Shown: positions 7,542 through 14,846 of the stretch, piece after piece
Numbering within the stretch: the first letter of the stretch is position 1
How the letters are laid out: every line of letters starts with the position of its first letter
From: Desulfobacteraceae bacterium
GTDB lineage: Bacteria; Desulfobacterota; Desulfobacteria; Desulfobacterales; Desulfosalsimonadaceae
Length of the DNA stretch: 16,851 nucleotides
NCBI GenBank assembly: GCA_021162325.1
Contig: JAGGYV010000217.1
Location: forward strand, 1-16,851
Direction of reading: 5' to 3'
Position numbers and translations under genes: made by a program
The notes under the pieces: model-generated
What the model saw: the letters and a program-made list of their open reading frames with translations, nothing else
Told to the model about the DNA's origin: nothing
The model's database searches: none

Positions 7542-8417
7542 ATGACCCTCCCCTTAAAACTCGGCATCCCCAAAGGAAGCCTCCAGAATTCAACCATTGA
7601 ACTGTTCCGGCGGTCCGGGTGGAAAATAAATATTAACGGAAGAAGCTATTTCCCGGATATTAATGATGACACCCTCACCTGCGCGCTTTGCCGGGCTCAG
7701 GAAATGGCCATTAATGTTGAAAGCGGCGTTTTAGATGCCGGCCTGACCGGCCTGGACTGGATTGCGGAAAACAACTCGGACATTCATGTGGTAACCGATC
7801 TTGTCTACTCAAAGGTCAGCACCCGGCCGGCCCGATGGGTGATTGCCGTGGCCTATGATTCTCCGGTAAAAACCATTGAAGACCTTGAAGGCAAAACCAT
7901 TTCTACTGAAATGATGAAATATACCCAGCGTTTTTTTGACGAAAAAGGGATTCATGTCACCGTCAAATTTTCATGGGGGGCCACCGAAGCCAAAGTGGTA
8001 TCCGGCCTGGCGGATGCCATTGTTGAAATCACTGAAACTGAAAGCACCATCAAGGCTCATGGTCTCAGAATTATTCATGAAATGATGCAGACCAACACCC
8101 AGCTAATTGCCAATCACGATGCCTGGAAAATCCCGGAGAAACGGGAAAAAATTGAACAGATTGCCCTGCTATTAAAAGGCGCGCTTTTGGCTGAAAATAT
8201 GGTGGGACTGAAAATGAATGTGCCGGAGACCGGCCTGGAAAAAATCGTTTCCCTGCTGCCCAGCCTGCATGCGCCGACCGTGGCGTCTTTGTATCAGTCT
8301 GACTGGTTTTCCGTTGAAACGGTTGTCAACTCCGATACAGTCCGTGACCTGATTCCCAATTTAATGAAACACGGGGCGGAGGGGATTGTTGAGTATCCCT
8401 TAAACAAAGTGGTATAA
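7542..8417 (+). CDS. hisG: ATP phosphoribosyltransferase, long form
   Basis: This enzyme catalyses the committed first step of histidine synthesis, joining ATP and PRPP to phosphoribosyl-ATP, usually under feedback inhibition by histidine. The 291 residues match the long HisG_L form: a catalytic part (1 to about 210) plus a C-terminal regulatory ACT-like domain (about 215-291). It therefore should not need HisZ. The family signature lies at 149-175 (EAKVVSGLADAIVEITETESTIKAHGL region, with the PRPP-binding loop). LGIPKGSLQ at the N-terminus and GLTGLDWI (68-74) also fit. It follows hisI by 6 bases. The stop is followed at 3 bases by hairpin element A2. Confidence 0.96.
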   Translation: MTLPLKLGIPKGSLQNSTIELFRRSGWKININGRSYFPDINDDTLTCALCRAQEMAINVESGVLDAGLTGLDWIAENNSDIHVVTDLVYSKVSTRPARWVIAVAYDSPVKTIEDLEGKTISTEMMKYTQRFFDEKGIHVTVKFSWGATEAKVVSGLADAIVEITETESTIKAHGLRIIHEMMQTNTQLIANHDAWKIPEKREKIEQIALLLKGALLAENMVGLKMNVPETGLEKIVSLLPSLHAPTVASLYQSDWFSVETVVNSDTVRDLIPNLMKHGAEGIVEYPLNKVV

Positions 8418-8420
8418 ATT

Positions 8421-8558
8421 GATGGCTTCGCAAAAAGTCCAAATTCTTTGTTGCGCTGCATTCTTCGTTTCTTCAAAGTACGCTTAGTACGAATCATCAC
8501 TCAGAATTTGCGCGCCTTGCCAATTTTTAAATTTGGTGAAGCTTTTTTCGTTGCCATC
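8421..8558 (+). repeat. Intercistronic hairpin element, copy A2
   Basis: GATGGCTTCGCAAAAAGTCC opens the element and a GCTTTTTTCGTTGCCATC-like end closes it. It begins 3 bases after the hisG stop and ends 14 bases before engB. The central hairpin is GTAC-GCTTA-GTAC (8478-8490). Its reverse complement matches A3 (14597-14679) at 75 of 83 positions without gaps. Confidence 0.85.
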
Positions 8559-8572
8559 GGAAAAGAAAAGAT

Positions 8573-9163
8573 ATGATTATCAAATCAGCAGAATTTGTTA
8601 TCAGTGCAACCCGGCCGGGGAACTATCCGCCGGAAGACTTGCCGGAAATTGCGTTTGCCGGACGGTCCAATGTGGGAAAATCCACGCTGATTAATAAGCT
8701 GGTCAACCGGAAACGCCTGGTGAAAACCAGTTCCACCCCGGGAAGGACCCAGCTTCTAAACTTTTTTAACATTAATGATGCATTTGTGTTTGTCGATCTT
8801 CCGGGATACGGCTATGCAAAAGTTCCGGAACGGGTAAAAAAAGACTGGGGCAAAATGATTGAAACCTTTCTTTCTACCCGTTTGACGTTAAAGGGCGTGG
8901 TGCTGATTCTGGATATCCGCCGCAACCCGGGGGAAGAAGAGCGCAACTTTATTTCATGGTTGCACCAGCAGGAAATCCCCGCCGTCCTGATTCTGACCAA
9001 AGCGGACAAACTGTCCAAAACCAAACAGAAAAAGCAAGTCCAGGCCATTGAAAAAGCACTGTCCGTGAATCCGGAAGAGCTGATATGCTTTTCGGCAAAA
9101 ACACGCCAGGGGCTGGATAATGTGTGGAAGGCGATTGAGTATTGCATTGAAGATTCAGAGTAA
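8573..9163 (+). CDS. engB: Ribosome-biogenesis GTPase EngB (YsxC/YihA)
   Basis: This is a small Era-like TRAFAC GTPase needed for late assembly of the 50S subunit. The 196 residues are the usual length. The G1 loop is GRSNVGKST (30-38) and the G2 threonine lies in SSTPGRTQ (about 53-60). G3 is DLPGYG (75-80), G4 TKAD (142-145) and G5 SAK (174-176). There is no extra RNA-binding domain, as expected. The ribosome site is weak (GAAAAG). It sits between hairpin elements A2 and C1, so cotranscription with hisG or era is possible but interrupted by hairpins. A paralogue confusion with Der is ruled out by the single G domain. Confidence 0.95.
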   Translation: MIIKSAEFVISATRPGNYPPEDLPEIAFAGRSNVGKSTLINKLVNRKRLVKTSSTPGRTQLLNFFNINDAFVFVDLPGYGYAKVPERVKKDWGKMIETFLSTRLTLKGVVLILDIRRNPGEEERNFISWLHQQEIPAVLILTKADKLSKTKQKKQVQAIEKALSVNPEELICFSAKTRQGLDNVWKAIEYCIEDSE

Positions 9164-9176
9164 CCACAGAAGCCGG

Positions 9177-9220
9177 AGCGAAGCCAAAGGGAAGCCGAAG
9201 CGAAGCCAAAGGGAAGCCGA
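9177..9220. repeat. 22-bp perfect tandem repeat, two copies
   Basis: Bases 9177-9198 and 9199-9220 are identical 22-mers built around AGCGAAGCCAAAGGGAAGCC. A partial third unit (AGAAGCCGG) precedes them. The repeat starts 13 bases after engB and runs directly into element C1. It is likely slippage or local duplication; no coding or CRISPR role is suggested. Confidence 0.8.
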
Positions 9221-9222
9221 AA

Positions 9223-9285
9223 CTGCGTTATTCAGCCCGTGAAGTAGCACAAACTACGTCTTTAGGCTGAAGTGCCTTGTTCCTG
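9223..9285 (+). repeat. Intergenic hairpin element, copy C1
   Basis: This shorter variant has the left core CTGCGTTATTCAGCC and the right core GGCTGAAGTGCCTTG. The stem TTCAGCC (9231-9237) pairs with GGCTGAA (9265-9271), and the centre has GTAG-CACAAA-CTAC (9244-9257). It has the same half-cores and central hairpin plan as the A and B elements but lacks the GATGGC ends. It lies 62 bases before era. Confidence 0.7.
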
Positions 9286-9347
9286 CATCGCTCCGACTCC
9301 TGAAAATAGTAGATAATTTTGAAAAACCAAAAGAACAAAGGATATCC

Positions 9348-10259
9348 GTGACAGACATCAACGAACAAGTTAAGGGCTTTAAATCCGGATTTACCGCAAT
9401 CATCGGTGCGCCGAACGTGGGCAAGTCGACACTTTTAAACACCATGATCGGTGAAAAAATATCGATTACATCAAGCAAACCCCAGACCACCCGCAACCGG
9501 ATTGCCGGGGTGTGTCACCAGCCCGGGTTTCAGATTGTATTTTTAGATACACCGGGCATTCACATGAGCAAAAAACCGTTGAACAGCAAAATGGTGGAAG
9601 TGGCCATGGCTGCCATCAGAGATGTGGATCTTATCCTGCTGGTCATCGACGCGTCTGCCCCGGAACCGGCTTCGGAACAGTTGATTTTAAATAAACTCAG
9701 AGACGGCAAAAAGCCCCCGGCGATTCTTGCCATTAATAAAGTCGACATAGTAAAAAAACCAAAACTCCTTAATTTAATCAATAAGTGGGCAACCGCCTAT
9801 TCATTTGACGAAATTATCCCGGTATCCGCCCTTAAAGGCACCCAGGTGGAGGATCTGCTGACTGCCATGAAAAAACGGCTGCCAAACGGCCCGCCGTATT
9901 TCCCGGAAGATATGATCACAGATATGCCGGAACGCTTTATCGCCGCAGAAATGATCCGCGAGAAAGTTTTTGAGCTGACCGCCCAGGAAATCCCGTTTTC
10001 AACAGCAGTGACCATTGAGGCGTTTGAAGAGCTGACTAAAAAAGACCTGGTCCGCATCCATGCCGCCATTCATATTGAACGAAAATCCCAGAAAGGGATC
10101 ATTATCGGAAAACAGGGGTCCATGCTCCGACAGATCGGTGAGGCTGCCCGGCTGGATATTGAAAAAATGGTGGGCACCCGAGTATTTTTAAAACTCTTTG
10201 TCCGGATTGAAAAAAACTGGAGCAAGGATGCCAAGGCCATGCGGAAATTGGGGTATTAA
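9348..10259 (+). CDS. era: GTPase Era
   Basis: Era binds the 3' end of 16S rRNA and guides 30S subunit maturation. The 303 residues have an N-terminal G domain: G1 GAPNVGKST (20-28), G2 around QTTRNR (46-51), G3 DTPG (67-70), G4 NKVD (130-133) and G5 SALKG (160-164). The C-terminal KH domain carries GKQG (254-257, the GXXG loop) and RQIGEAARLDIE. The start is GTG at 9348, preceded by AAAGGAT; the protein begins MTDINEQVKGFKSGF, the usual lead-in to the G1 strand. It follows EngB, another ribosome-assembly GTPase, and is 11 bases before the ATP-grasp gene. Confidence 0.97.
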   Translation: MTDINEQVKGFKSGFTAIIGAPNVGKSTLLNTMIGEKISITSSKPQTTRNRIAGVCHQPGFQIVFLDTPGIHMSKKPLNSKMVEVAMAAIRDVDLILLVIDASAPEPASEQLILNKLRDGKKPPAILAINKVDIVKKPKLLNLINKWATAYSFDEIIPVSALKGTQVEDLLTAMKKRLPNGPPYFPEDMITDMPERFIAAEMIREKVFELTAQEIPFSTAVTIEAFEELTKKDLVRIHAAIHIERKSQKGIIIGKQGSMLRQIGEAARLDIEKMVGTRVFLKLFVRIEKNWSKDAKAMRKLGY

Positions 10260-10270
10260 CTTATTACAAA

Positions 10271-11107
10271 ATGATTCTTTCCTTCCACCCCATTATCGTT
10301 GCAGACAAGAATATCATTTGCGCCGGGCGTGATCCCGGCAACGCAGAACTTGACGCCATCAAACAGGCAAATGCCGTCATCCTCCCCCAGGGGTGCCGAC
10401 AAACGCTGTTTGACATGGCCGCTGCCCATTGTCTCAATGTTTTTCCGGATTATCACGCCAAATTCAAGTTTCCGGATAAAATCGGCCAGGCAGATCTGTT
10501 TGCACATTTTGCCCTGCCCTGCCCGCGAACCGAGACATTCTCCTCGATTGACGATTTATTCCATAAAACAGGATTTCCTGACCATGCACTAAATTTTGAC
10601 ACTCCTTTTGTTTTTAAATTTAACTGGGGCGGTGAAGGAGACACTGTCACACGAATCGATTCTTTATCCGATTTCGACAAAGTTCTTGAGAAAACAGCAT
10701 CATGCGAACGAACCGGCCAATATGGTTTTTTAATTCAGGAATTTATTAAAACCGATAACCGGTCTTTACGCGTCGTGGTGATCGGCCAAAAACGAATTTC
10801 CTACTGGCGAACTCAGCCCGATCCCAATCAATTCGGTACGGCCTTATCAAAAGGCGCTAAAATTGATCAGGATTCTAATCAGGCCTTGCAGGACTCCGGT
10901 ATAAAATGGGTTGATCAGCTATGTAAAAAAACCGGAATCAACCTGGCTGGTATTGACCTGATTTTTCCGGAAACATCCGGCACCGCAAATCCGTTGTTTT
11001 TGGAGATCAATTATTTCTTTGGCAGAACCGGTATTGGCGGATCAGAACAGTTTTATGCGCTACTGGAAGAAGCGGTCAGAATTTGGCTTAAAAATGTGGA
11101 GTTTTGA
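10271..11107 (+). CDS. ATP-grasp ligase-like protein (RimK/glutathione synthetase fold), substrate unknown
   Basis: Most likely an ATP-dependent carboxylate-amine ligase, but I do not recognise the substrate. In its 278 residues the central nucleotide-binding segment is FKFNWGGEGD (115-124), followed by LIQEFI (154-159). Basic residues follow in RSLRVVVIGQKRISYWR (164-180). Acidic metal-binding residues are Asp229 (GIDLIF) and Glu245 plus Asn247 (FLEINYFFGRTGIGGSE). The N-terminal 85 residues look like a pre-ATP-grasp domain (AVILPQGCRQ, PDKIGQADLF). No signal peptide is visible. The ribosome site is poor, and the gene starts 11 bases after era, so it may rely on translational coupling. Next comes the HNH gene, 6 bases on. 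RimK-type glutamate ligase is an alternative name, not shown. Confidence 0.8.
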   Translation: MILSFHPIIVADKNIICAGRDPGNAELDAIKQANAVILPQGCRQTLFDMAAAHCLNVFPDYHAKFKFPDKIGQADLFAHFALPCPRTETFSSIDDLFHKTGFPDHALNFDTPFVFKFNWGGEGDTVTRIDSLSDFDKVLEKTASCERTGQYGFLIQEFIKTDNRSLRVVVIGQKRISYWRTQPDPNQFGTALSKGAKIDQDSNQALQDSGIKWVDQLCKKTGINLAGIDLIFPETSGTANPLFLEINYFFGRTGIGGSEQFYALLEEAVRIWLKNVEF

Positions 11108-11113
11108 TTCAAA

Positions 11114-11410
11114 ATGAGCGGATTTTCATACGTTCCGGATGATGATGAAATCAAACGGGAAAAAAACAAAGCCCGGGAACTTCGGGCCTCCCAATGGTGG
11201 AAACGAAAATGCGCCAAAAGAATATGTTATTACTGTAACAACATATTCCCGGCAAAAGAACTGACCATGGACCATATCGTGCCCATTTCCCGGGGTGGCA
11301 AAAGTACAAAAAACAACGTGGTCCCCTGCTGCAAAGCATGTAATACCGAGAAAAAATCAAAACTTGTCATGGAATGGAAACCCATATCCGGTTCCCAAAA
11401 AACCGATTAA
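11114..11410 (+). CDS. Small HNH endonuclease
   Basis: This is a 98-residue HNH-fold nuclease. Two zinc-knuckle pairs, Cys38-x2-Cys41 (CYYC) and Cys73-x2-Cys76 (CKAC), flank the core. The core has Asp53-His54 (TMDHIVPISRGG), Asn68 (KNNVVPCC) and Asn77 (CNTEKKSK), so the last position is Asn (HNN variant). The order matches single-domain McrA-like HNH proteins. The N-terminal 35 residues are charged and rich in Lys/Arg (KREKNKARELRASQWWKRK), which fits nucleic-acid binding. It starts 6 bases after the ATP-grasp gene and is likely cotranscribed with era. No methylase, phage gene or intron is nearby. Target and role are unknown. Confidence 0.88.
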   Translation: MSGFSYVPDDDEIKREKNKARELRASQWWKRKCAKRICYYCNNIFPAKELTMDHIVPISRGGKSTKNNVVPCCKACNTEKKSKLVMEWKPISGSQKTD

Positions 11411-11477
11411 CCGGAATCACGGTCATTATGGCCGGACCTGCCATGCGGCGTTACTATTTTTCTTTTTCACTTAGCCC

Positions 11478-11506
11478 TTGACAATCCGGTCAGTAAAGCC
11501 TAACAC
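11478..11506 (+). promoter_or_regulatory. Probable sigma70-type promoter for the metallo-hydrolase gene
   Basis: TTGACA (11478-11483, perfect) and TAACAC (11501-11506) are exactly 17 bases apart. The predicted start falls near 11513, inside the palindrome at 11511-11526, leaving a leader of about 105 bases. The -35 context CTTGACAATCCG is identical to that of the trxA promoter. Confidence 0.6.
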
Positions 11507-11510
11507 TTGA

Positions 11511-11526
11511 ATGAGCATATACTCAT
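11511..11526. promoter_or_regulatory. Palindrome over the predicted start site (operator candidate)
   Basis: ATGAGCATATACTCAT reads almost the same on both strands; ATGAG pairs with CTCAT, with one mismatched pair in the middle. It begins 5 bases after the -10 box, so a bound protein would block transcription start. A 16-base palindrome with an AT-rich centre is typical of a dimeric regulator. No regulator gene is adjacent. Confidence 0.5.
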
Positions 11527-11617
11527 AAATTTTGCTTTTAACCAATCGCCATAAATAAATAAGAAAAAAGATTAAGCCAAAAATACAACACCGCAAGCAA
11601 TTTAACAGGGGGGAAAT

Positions 11618-12610
11618 ATGATTGCGCTTTATATTTTTTTAGCGATAGCCACTCTCATTGCGCTGATTTTTACAAAAAAAATCCTTGAATTAAAAAAAGG
11701 AAAAGCCCTGGCCGATGCTCAGCTCGCCGGTATGAAAATCAACAAACTGTCGGCACCTGGCAGCGTCAAGGCACTTTCACTCCTTCCTCTGGTCGATTAT
11801 TACACGGACCATCCGGAGTTAAAGACAGAACCCGGTGTTTCTTATCTGATTTCAGCCGATAATACCAATATTTTATTAGATGTCGGTTTTAACAAAAAAA
11901 AGGAACATCCGTCCCCGCTGCTCCACAACATGAAAACCCTTGGCATCTCGCCATCGGATCTGGATATGATTTTTATCAGCCACCCGCATCTGGATCATCT
12001 GGGGGGAATGACGGAACAGAGAGAAAAAACATTCAGTTTATCCCAGGGTCCGGTTTCGCTGCCAAATCTCCCGGTTTATTCGCCGGTCAGGCTCTCTGCT
12101 TCCCGATGGAACCCAATCCCTAAGCCTCAAACAATTACCGGTCCCACCATCTTAAAAGAAGGGATTATCAGTATCGGCATCATTCCACGATACTTATTCC
12201 TCATGGGACATACCCTGGAAAATGCACTGGCCATCAATGTTGCAGGCAAAGGCATCGTCCTGATCATCGGCTGCGGCCATCAGACCATTGAACGGATCAT
12301 CGAACGAACCCAGGCACTCTTCGACGAACCGATATACGCAATTATCGGCGGTCTGCATTATCCGGTCAACGGTGGCAGAATCATGATCGGCCCCATCAAT
12401 ATTCAACGAATTGTCGGATCTGACCGGCCACCGTGGATCAGCATTCAGGAATCCGATGTGCAAAGCGCCATTTCAGCGATCAAAAGCGTTTCTCCAAAAA
12501 TCGTTGCCCTGTCCCCCCATGACAGTTCCGACTGGTGCATTGATCAGTTTAAACAGGCATTCGGCGACACCTATGTGGATGTGAACGTCGGACAAAAAAT
12601 CGTAATCTGA
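11618..12610 (+). CDS. Membrane-anchored metallo-beta-lactamase-fold hydrolase
   Basis: This is a metal-dependent hydrolase of unknown substrate. The 330 residues begin with one hydrophobic helix (about 2-19, IALYIFLAIATLIALIFTK) followed by a Lys-rich stretch, which suggests an N-terminal anchor with the domain in the cytoplasm. The metal motif HPHLDH (122-127, in ISHPHLDHLGG) is intact. Further candidate ligands are His221 (IIGCGHQTIERI), His247 (IIGGLHYPV) and His301 (LSPHDSSDW). The GCGH...GGLH pattern resembles the family around COG1237, relatives of beta-RFAP-synthase-like hydrolases; that placement is inference. GGGGGGAA precedes the ATG. It is a single gene facing gatB, with its own promoter and palindrome. 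Confidence 0.86.
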   Translation: MIALYIFLAIATLIALIFTKKILELKKGKALADAQLAGMKINKLSAPGSVKALSLLPLVDYYTDHPELKTEPGVSYLISADNTNILLDVGFNKKKEHPSPLLHNMKTLGISPSDLDMIFISHPHLDHLGGMTEQREKTFSLSQGPVSLPNLPVYSPVRLSASRWNPIPKPQTITGPTILKEGIISIGIIPRYLFLMGHTLENALAINVAGKGIVLIIGCGHQTIERIIERTQALFDEPIYAIIGGLHYPVNGGRIMIGPINIQRIVGSDRPPWISIQESDVQSAISAIKSVSPKIVALSPHDSSDWCIDQFKQAFGDTYVDVNVGQKIVI

Positions 12611-12721
12611 TTACAGCTTTGTAATAAATACTGTCATGGCCGGAGTTCTTCCGACCAGATATTAATCGGAAGTGTGCTTCATAAATATGCCAGTGAATTT
12701 TTAAAAGATGCTACTTAATCG
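12611..12721. other. Non-coding stretch between the metallo-hydrolase and repeat F
   Basis: No gene was seen. Two small inverted repeats occur: TTACA-GCTT-TGTAA (12611-12624) and CTTCCG-N13-CGGAAG (12648-12672). Neither is followed by a T run, so neither is a convincing terminator for the gene to the left. Confidence 0.4.
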
Positions 12722-12888
12722 TTGAACGGAAAGTCCTTCAATGACAACTTTTCTGTCATTGCGCGCCACGCCGATGGCGTCGCGGGGACGGACACGACCA
12801 AAGCAATCCCATAAAGGCCAGGGGTTTACTTCGTCGTTCGTTCCTCTCTTCTCGTAATGACAGCCGGGATTCAGGGCTTTCGTTCAGA
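12722..12888. repeat. Nested dispersed repeat F (GTCATTGCG type)
   Basis: Outer arms TTGAACGGAAAGTCCT (12722-12737) and AGGGCTTTCGTTCAGA (12873-12888) are inverted with one indel and one mismatch. Inner arms CTGTCATTGCG (12753-12763) and CGTAATGACAG (12853-12863) match at ten of eleven positions. A further hairpin ACGCC-GAT-GGCGT lies at 12768-12780. Palindromes starting GTCATTGCG and ending GCAATGAC are familiar as dispersed intergenic repeats in several phyla. It lies 68 bases past the gatB stop. Confidence 0.75.
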
Positions 12889-12956
12889 CACTATTTAGTG
12901 ATTGAACGAAATTCTATTTGTCAGATGACCCGTTCCCCAAATTATATTCCTGCCCT

Positions 12957-14387
12957 TTATTTTAACTTCTGAGCAAGCAAATTATTCACAATCTGCGGAT
13001 TGGCCTTGCCCTTGGTTTCTTTCATCACCTGCCCCACAAAAAAGCCCATGATTTTTTTATTCCCGGCTTTAAATTTTTCCACTTCTAAAGGGTTGGCTGC
13101 AATCACCTGATCCACCACCGCCTCAATGGCAGACGCATCCGTCACCTGGACCAGGCCTTTTTCCGCCACAATCATTTTCGGATTTTTCCCGGATTTGACC
13201 ATTTCTTCAAACACGGTTTTGGCAATTTTTCCGCTGATCACACGGGTCTCGATAAGGGTCAACAATTCGGCTAGCTGATCGGAGGACACGGGTGATTGTT
13301 CAATGGTTTTTCCCTCAGTATTGAGAACGCCCAGCAATGTGCCCATGACCCAGTTACTGACCATTTTGAAATTTTTCACTTTACGCGCACAATCTTCAAA
13401 ATAATCCGCCAGTTCTCTGGCGGTCGTTAAGACTTCCGCATCATAGACGGGAAGCGCATACTCGCTGATAAACCGCTCTTTTCGGGCTTCGGGAAGTTCA
13501 GGCAGGCTTTGCCTGACTGATTCAATCCATTCGTCATCAATGACAATCGGCACCAGGTCCGGGTCCGGAAAATAGCGGTAATCATGGGCCTCTTCCTTGC
13601 CCCGCATGGAATGGGACCGATTTTTAGCGCTGTCCCACAGACGGGTTTCCTGTACCACCTGGCCGCCACCGGCAATCACGGCTTTCTGTCGCTTAATCTC
13701 ATAAACAATGGCGCTTTCCACATATTTAAAAGAATTTAAGTTTTTCAATTCCGCCCGGGTACCGAAGGGTTCGGTTCCTTTGGGGCGGATGGAGACATTT
13801 GCATCACACCGGAAACTGCCTTCCTCCATATTACCGTCACTGATGCCCAGATATCTTAAAATAGACCGGATTTGGCGCAAATAGGCGCCGGCTTCTTCAG
13901 CTGAGCGAAGATCCGGTTCGGAAACGATTTCGATTAAGGGGGTGCCGGTACGGTTGTAATCCACCATGCTGACCGGACGGTCCGGATCATGAATGAGTTT
14001 GCCGGCATCTTCTTCCATGTGGATCCGGGTAATCCCGATCCGTTTCTGCTCTCCGCTTTCCAATATAATATTGATATGCCCATGCTCGGCAATGGGAAAT
14101 TCATACTGGGAAATCTGGTAGCCTTTGGGAAGATCCGGATAAAAATAATTTTTCCGGGCAAACCGATTTTCCTGCGTAATAGTGCAGTTGGTGGCAAGGG
14201 CCATGTGCATGGCATATTCCACCACTTTTCTATTTAACACCGGCAGTACCCCCGGCATTCCCAGACATACGGGGCAGACATGGGTATTGGGGTCCGCCCC
14301 GAACTCGGTGGAACAGGCGCAGAAAATTTTTGTATTGGTTTTCAGCTGGGAATGGACCTCAAGCCCGATGACCGGTTCAAATTCCAT
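12957..14387 (-). CDS. gatB: Asp-tRNA(Asn)/Glu-tRNA(Gln) amidotransferase subunit B
   Basis: GatB is the kinase/tRNA-recognising subunit of GatCAB, which converts mischarged Glu-tRNA-Gln and/or Asp-tRNA-Asn to the amidated forms. Its 476 residues are normal length. The N-terminal catalytic cradle has PVIGLEVHSQL (5-15), cysteines at 23, 25, 38 and 41 (CAC...CPVC, a zinc-type site), YPDLPKGYQISQYEFPI (83-99) and DYNRTGTPLIEIVSEPDL (about 143-160). The C-terminal half carries the helical and YqeY-like tRNA-binding domain, ending GQVMKETKGKANPQIVNNLLAQKL. GatA and GatC are not in this window, so the operon is split. AAGGAAA precedes the ATG. Repeats flank the gene on both sides. Confidence 0.97.
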   Translation of the reverse strand: MEFEPVIGLEVHSQLKTNTKIFCACSTEFGADPNTHVCPVCLGMPGVLPVLNRKVVEYAMHMALATNCTITQENRFARKNYFYPDLPKGYQISQYEFPIAEHGHINIILESGEQKRIGITRIHMEEDAGKLIHDPDRPVSMVDYNRTGTPLIEIVSEPDLRSAEEAGAYLRQIRSILRYLGISDGNMEEGSFRCDANVSIRPKGTEPFGTRAELKNLNSFKYVESAIVYEIKRQKAVIAGGGQVVQETRLWDSAKNRSHSMRGKEEAHDYRYFPDPDLVPIVIDDEWIESVRQSLPELPEARKERFISEYALPVYDAEVLTTARELADYFEDCARKVKNFKMVSNWVMGTLLGVLNTEGKTIEQSPVSSDQLAELLTLIETRVISGKIAKTVFEEMVKSGKNPKMIVAEKGLVQVTDASAIEAVVDQVIAANPLEVEKFKAGNKKIMGFFVGQVMKETKGKANPQIVNNLLAQKLK

Positions 14388-14526
14388 TATTTTTCCTTAT
14401 TTTTTCCTTAAATTATCAACACGTCGATACGTCAACAGCCACCTGATCGTCTGGTAGAAAACTGCTATTTTCCGGTTTCAACGCCTGGGAAAAAGCATTT
14501 TCATGGAAACCATCAAATGGTTAATC

Positions 14527-14547
14527 TTGACAAACTCGTAAAAAGTC
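14527..14547 (+). repeat. D-type repeat end fragment
   Basis: TTGACAAACTCGTAAAAAG at 14527-14545 (continuing TC) matches the outer end of D2 (6858-6876) with one difference. It stops 8 bases before element A3. No matching right-hand end was found past A3, so it may be a remnant or a D element interrupted by A3. A separate small hairpin, AACCAT-CAA-ATGGTT, lies just before it at 14508-14522. Confidence 0.6.
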
Positions 14548-14554
14548 GGATTCC

Positions 14555-14679
14555 GATGGCAAAGAAAAAAGTTCCAAATTCGAGGCGCGCAAATCCTGAG
14601 TGATGATTTGTACTTATCGTACTATGAAGACACGAGGGATGCAGCGCAACAAAGAATTTGGACTTTTTACGAAGCCATC
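14555..14679 (-). repeat. Intergenic hairpin element, copy A3
   Basis: GATGGCAAAGAAAAAAG opens and CTTTTTACGAAGCCATC closes the element, inverted relative to A1, A2 and A4. The central hairpin is GTAC-TTATC-GTAC (14610-14622). It agrees with the reverse complement of A2 at 75 of 83 positions. It lies in the divergent gap between gatB and the DUF2065 gene. Confidence 0.85.
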
Positions 14680-14706
14680 AATCTTTTTTTATGTGATAAA
14701 TTACTA

Positions 14707-14780
14707 TCCATCGTCAACCTTTATTTATGGCAAATTAAAAAGTCTCACGTAAAATGCAAGGCTATTTTACTGACGATGGA
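14707..14780. repeat. Small inverted-repeat element G
   Basis: Perfect 10-base inverted arms TCCATCGTCA (14707-14716) and TGACGATGGA (14771-14780) enclose 54 bases. Inside, ATGGCAAATTAAAAAGTC (14727-14744) resembles the GATGGCAAAGAAAAAAG end of the A elements, so this may be a decayed relative. Not seen elsewhere in the window. Confidence 0.5.
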
Positions 14781-14846
14781 ACTGTATTTTATTTTGACAT
14801 CTGATTTACATGAAAGATATAGTGATTTGTTTTTTTAACGGGTATT

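Noticed and set aside
9177..9220. CRISPR array
   Set aside because: The two 22-mers are directly adjacent with no spacers, and there are no cas genes.
11114..11410. Homing endonuclease or restriction system
   Set aside because: There is no intron, intein, methylase or DNA-recognition subunit nearby; only a single small HNH domain is present.
12648..12672. Intrinsic terminator after the metallo-hydrolase
   Set aside because: The 6-bp stem has a 13-base loop and no following T run.
14608..14838. 76-codon plus-strand open frame
   Set aside because: It starts inside hairpin element A3 and runs through element G; the translation is repeat sequence with no family resemblance.
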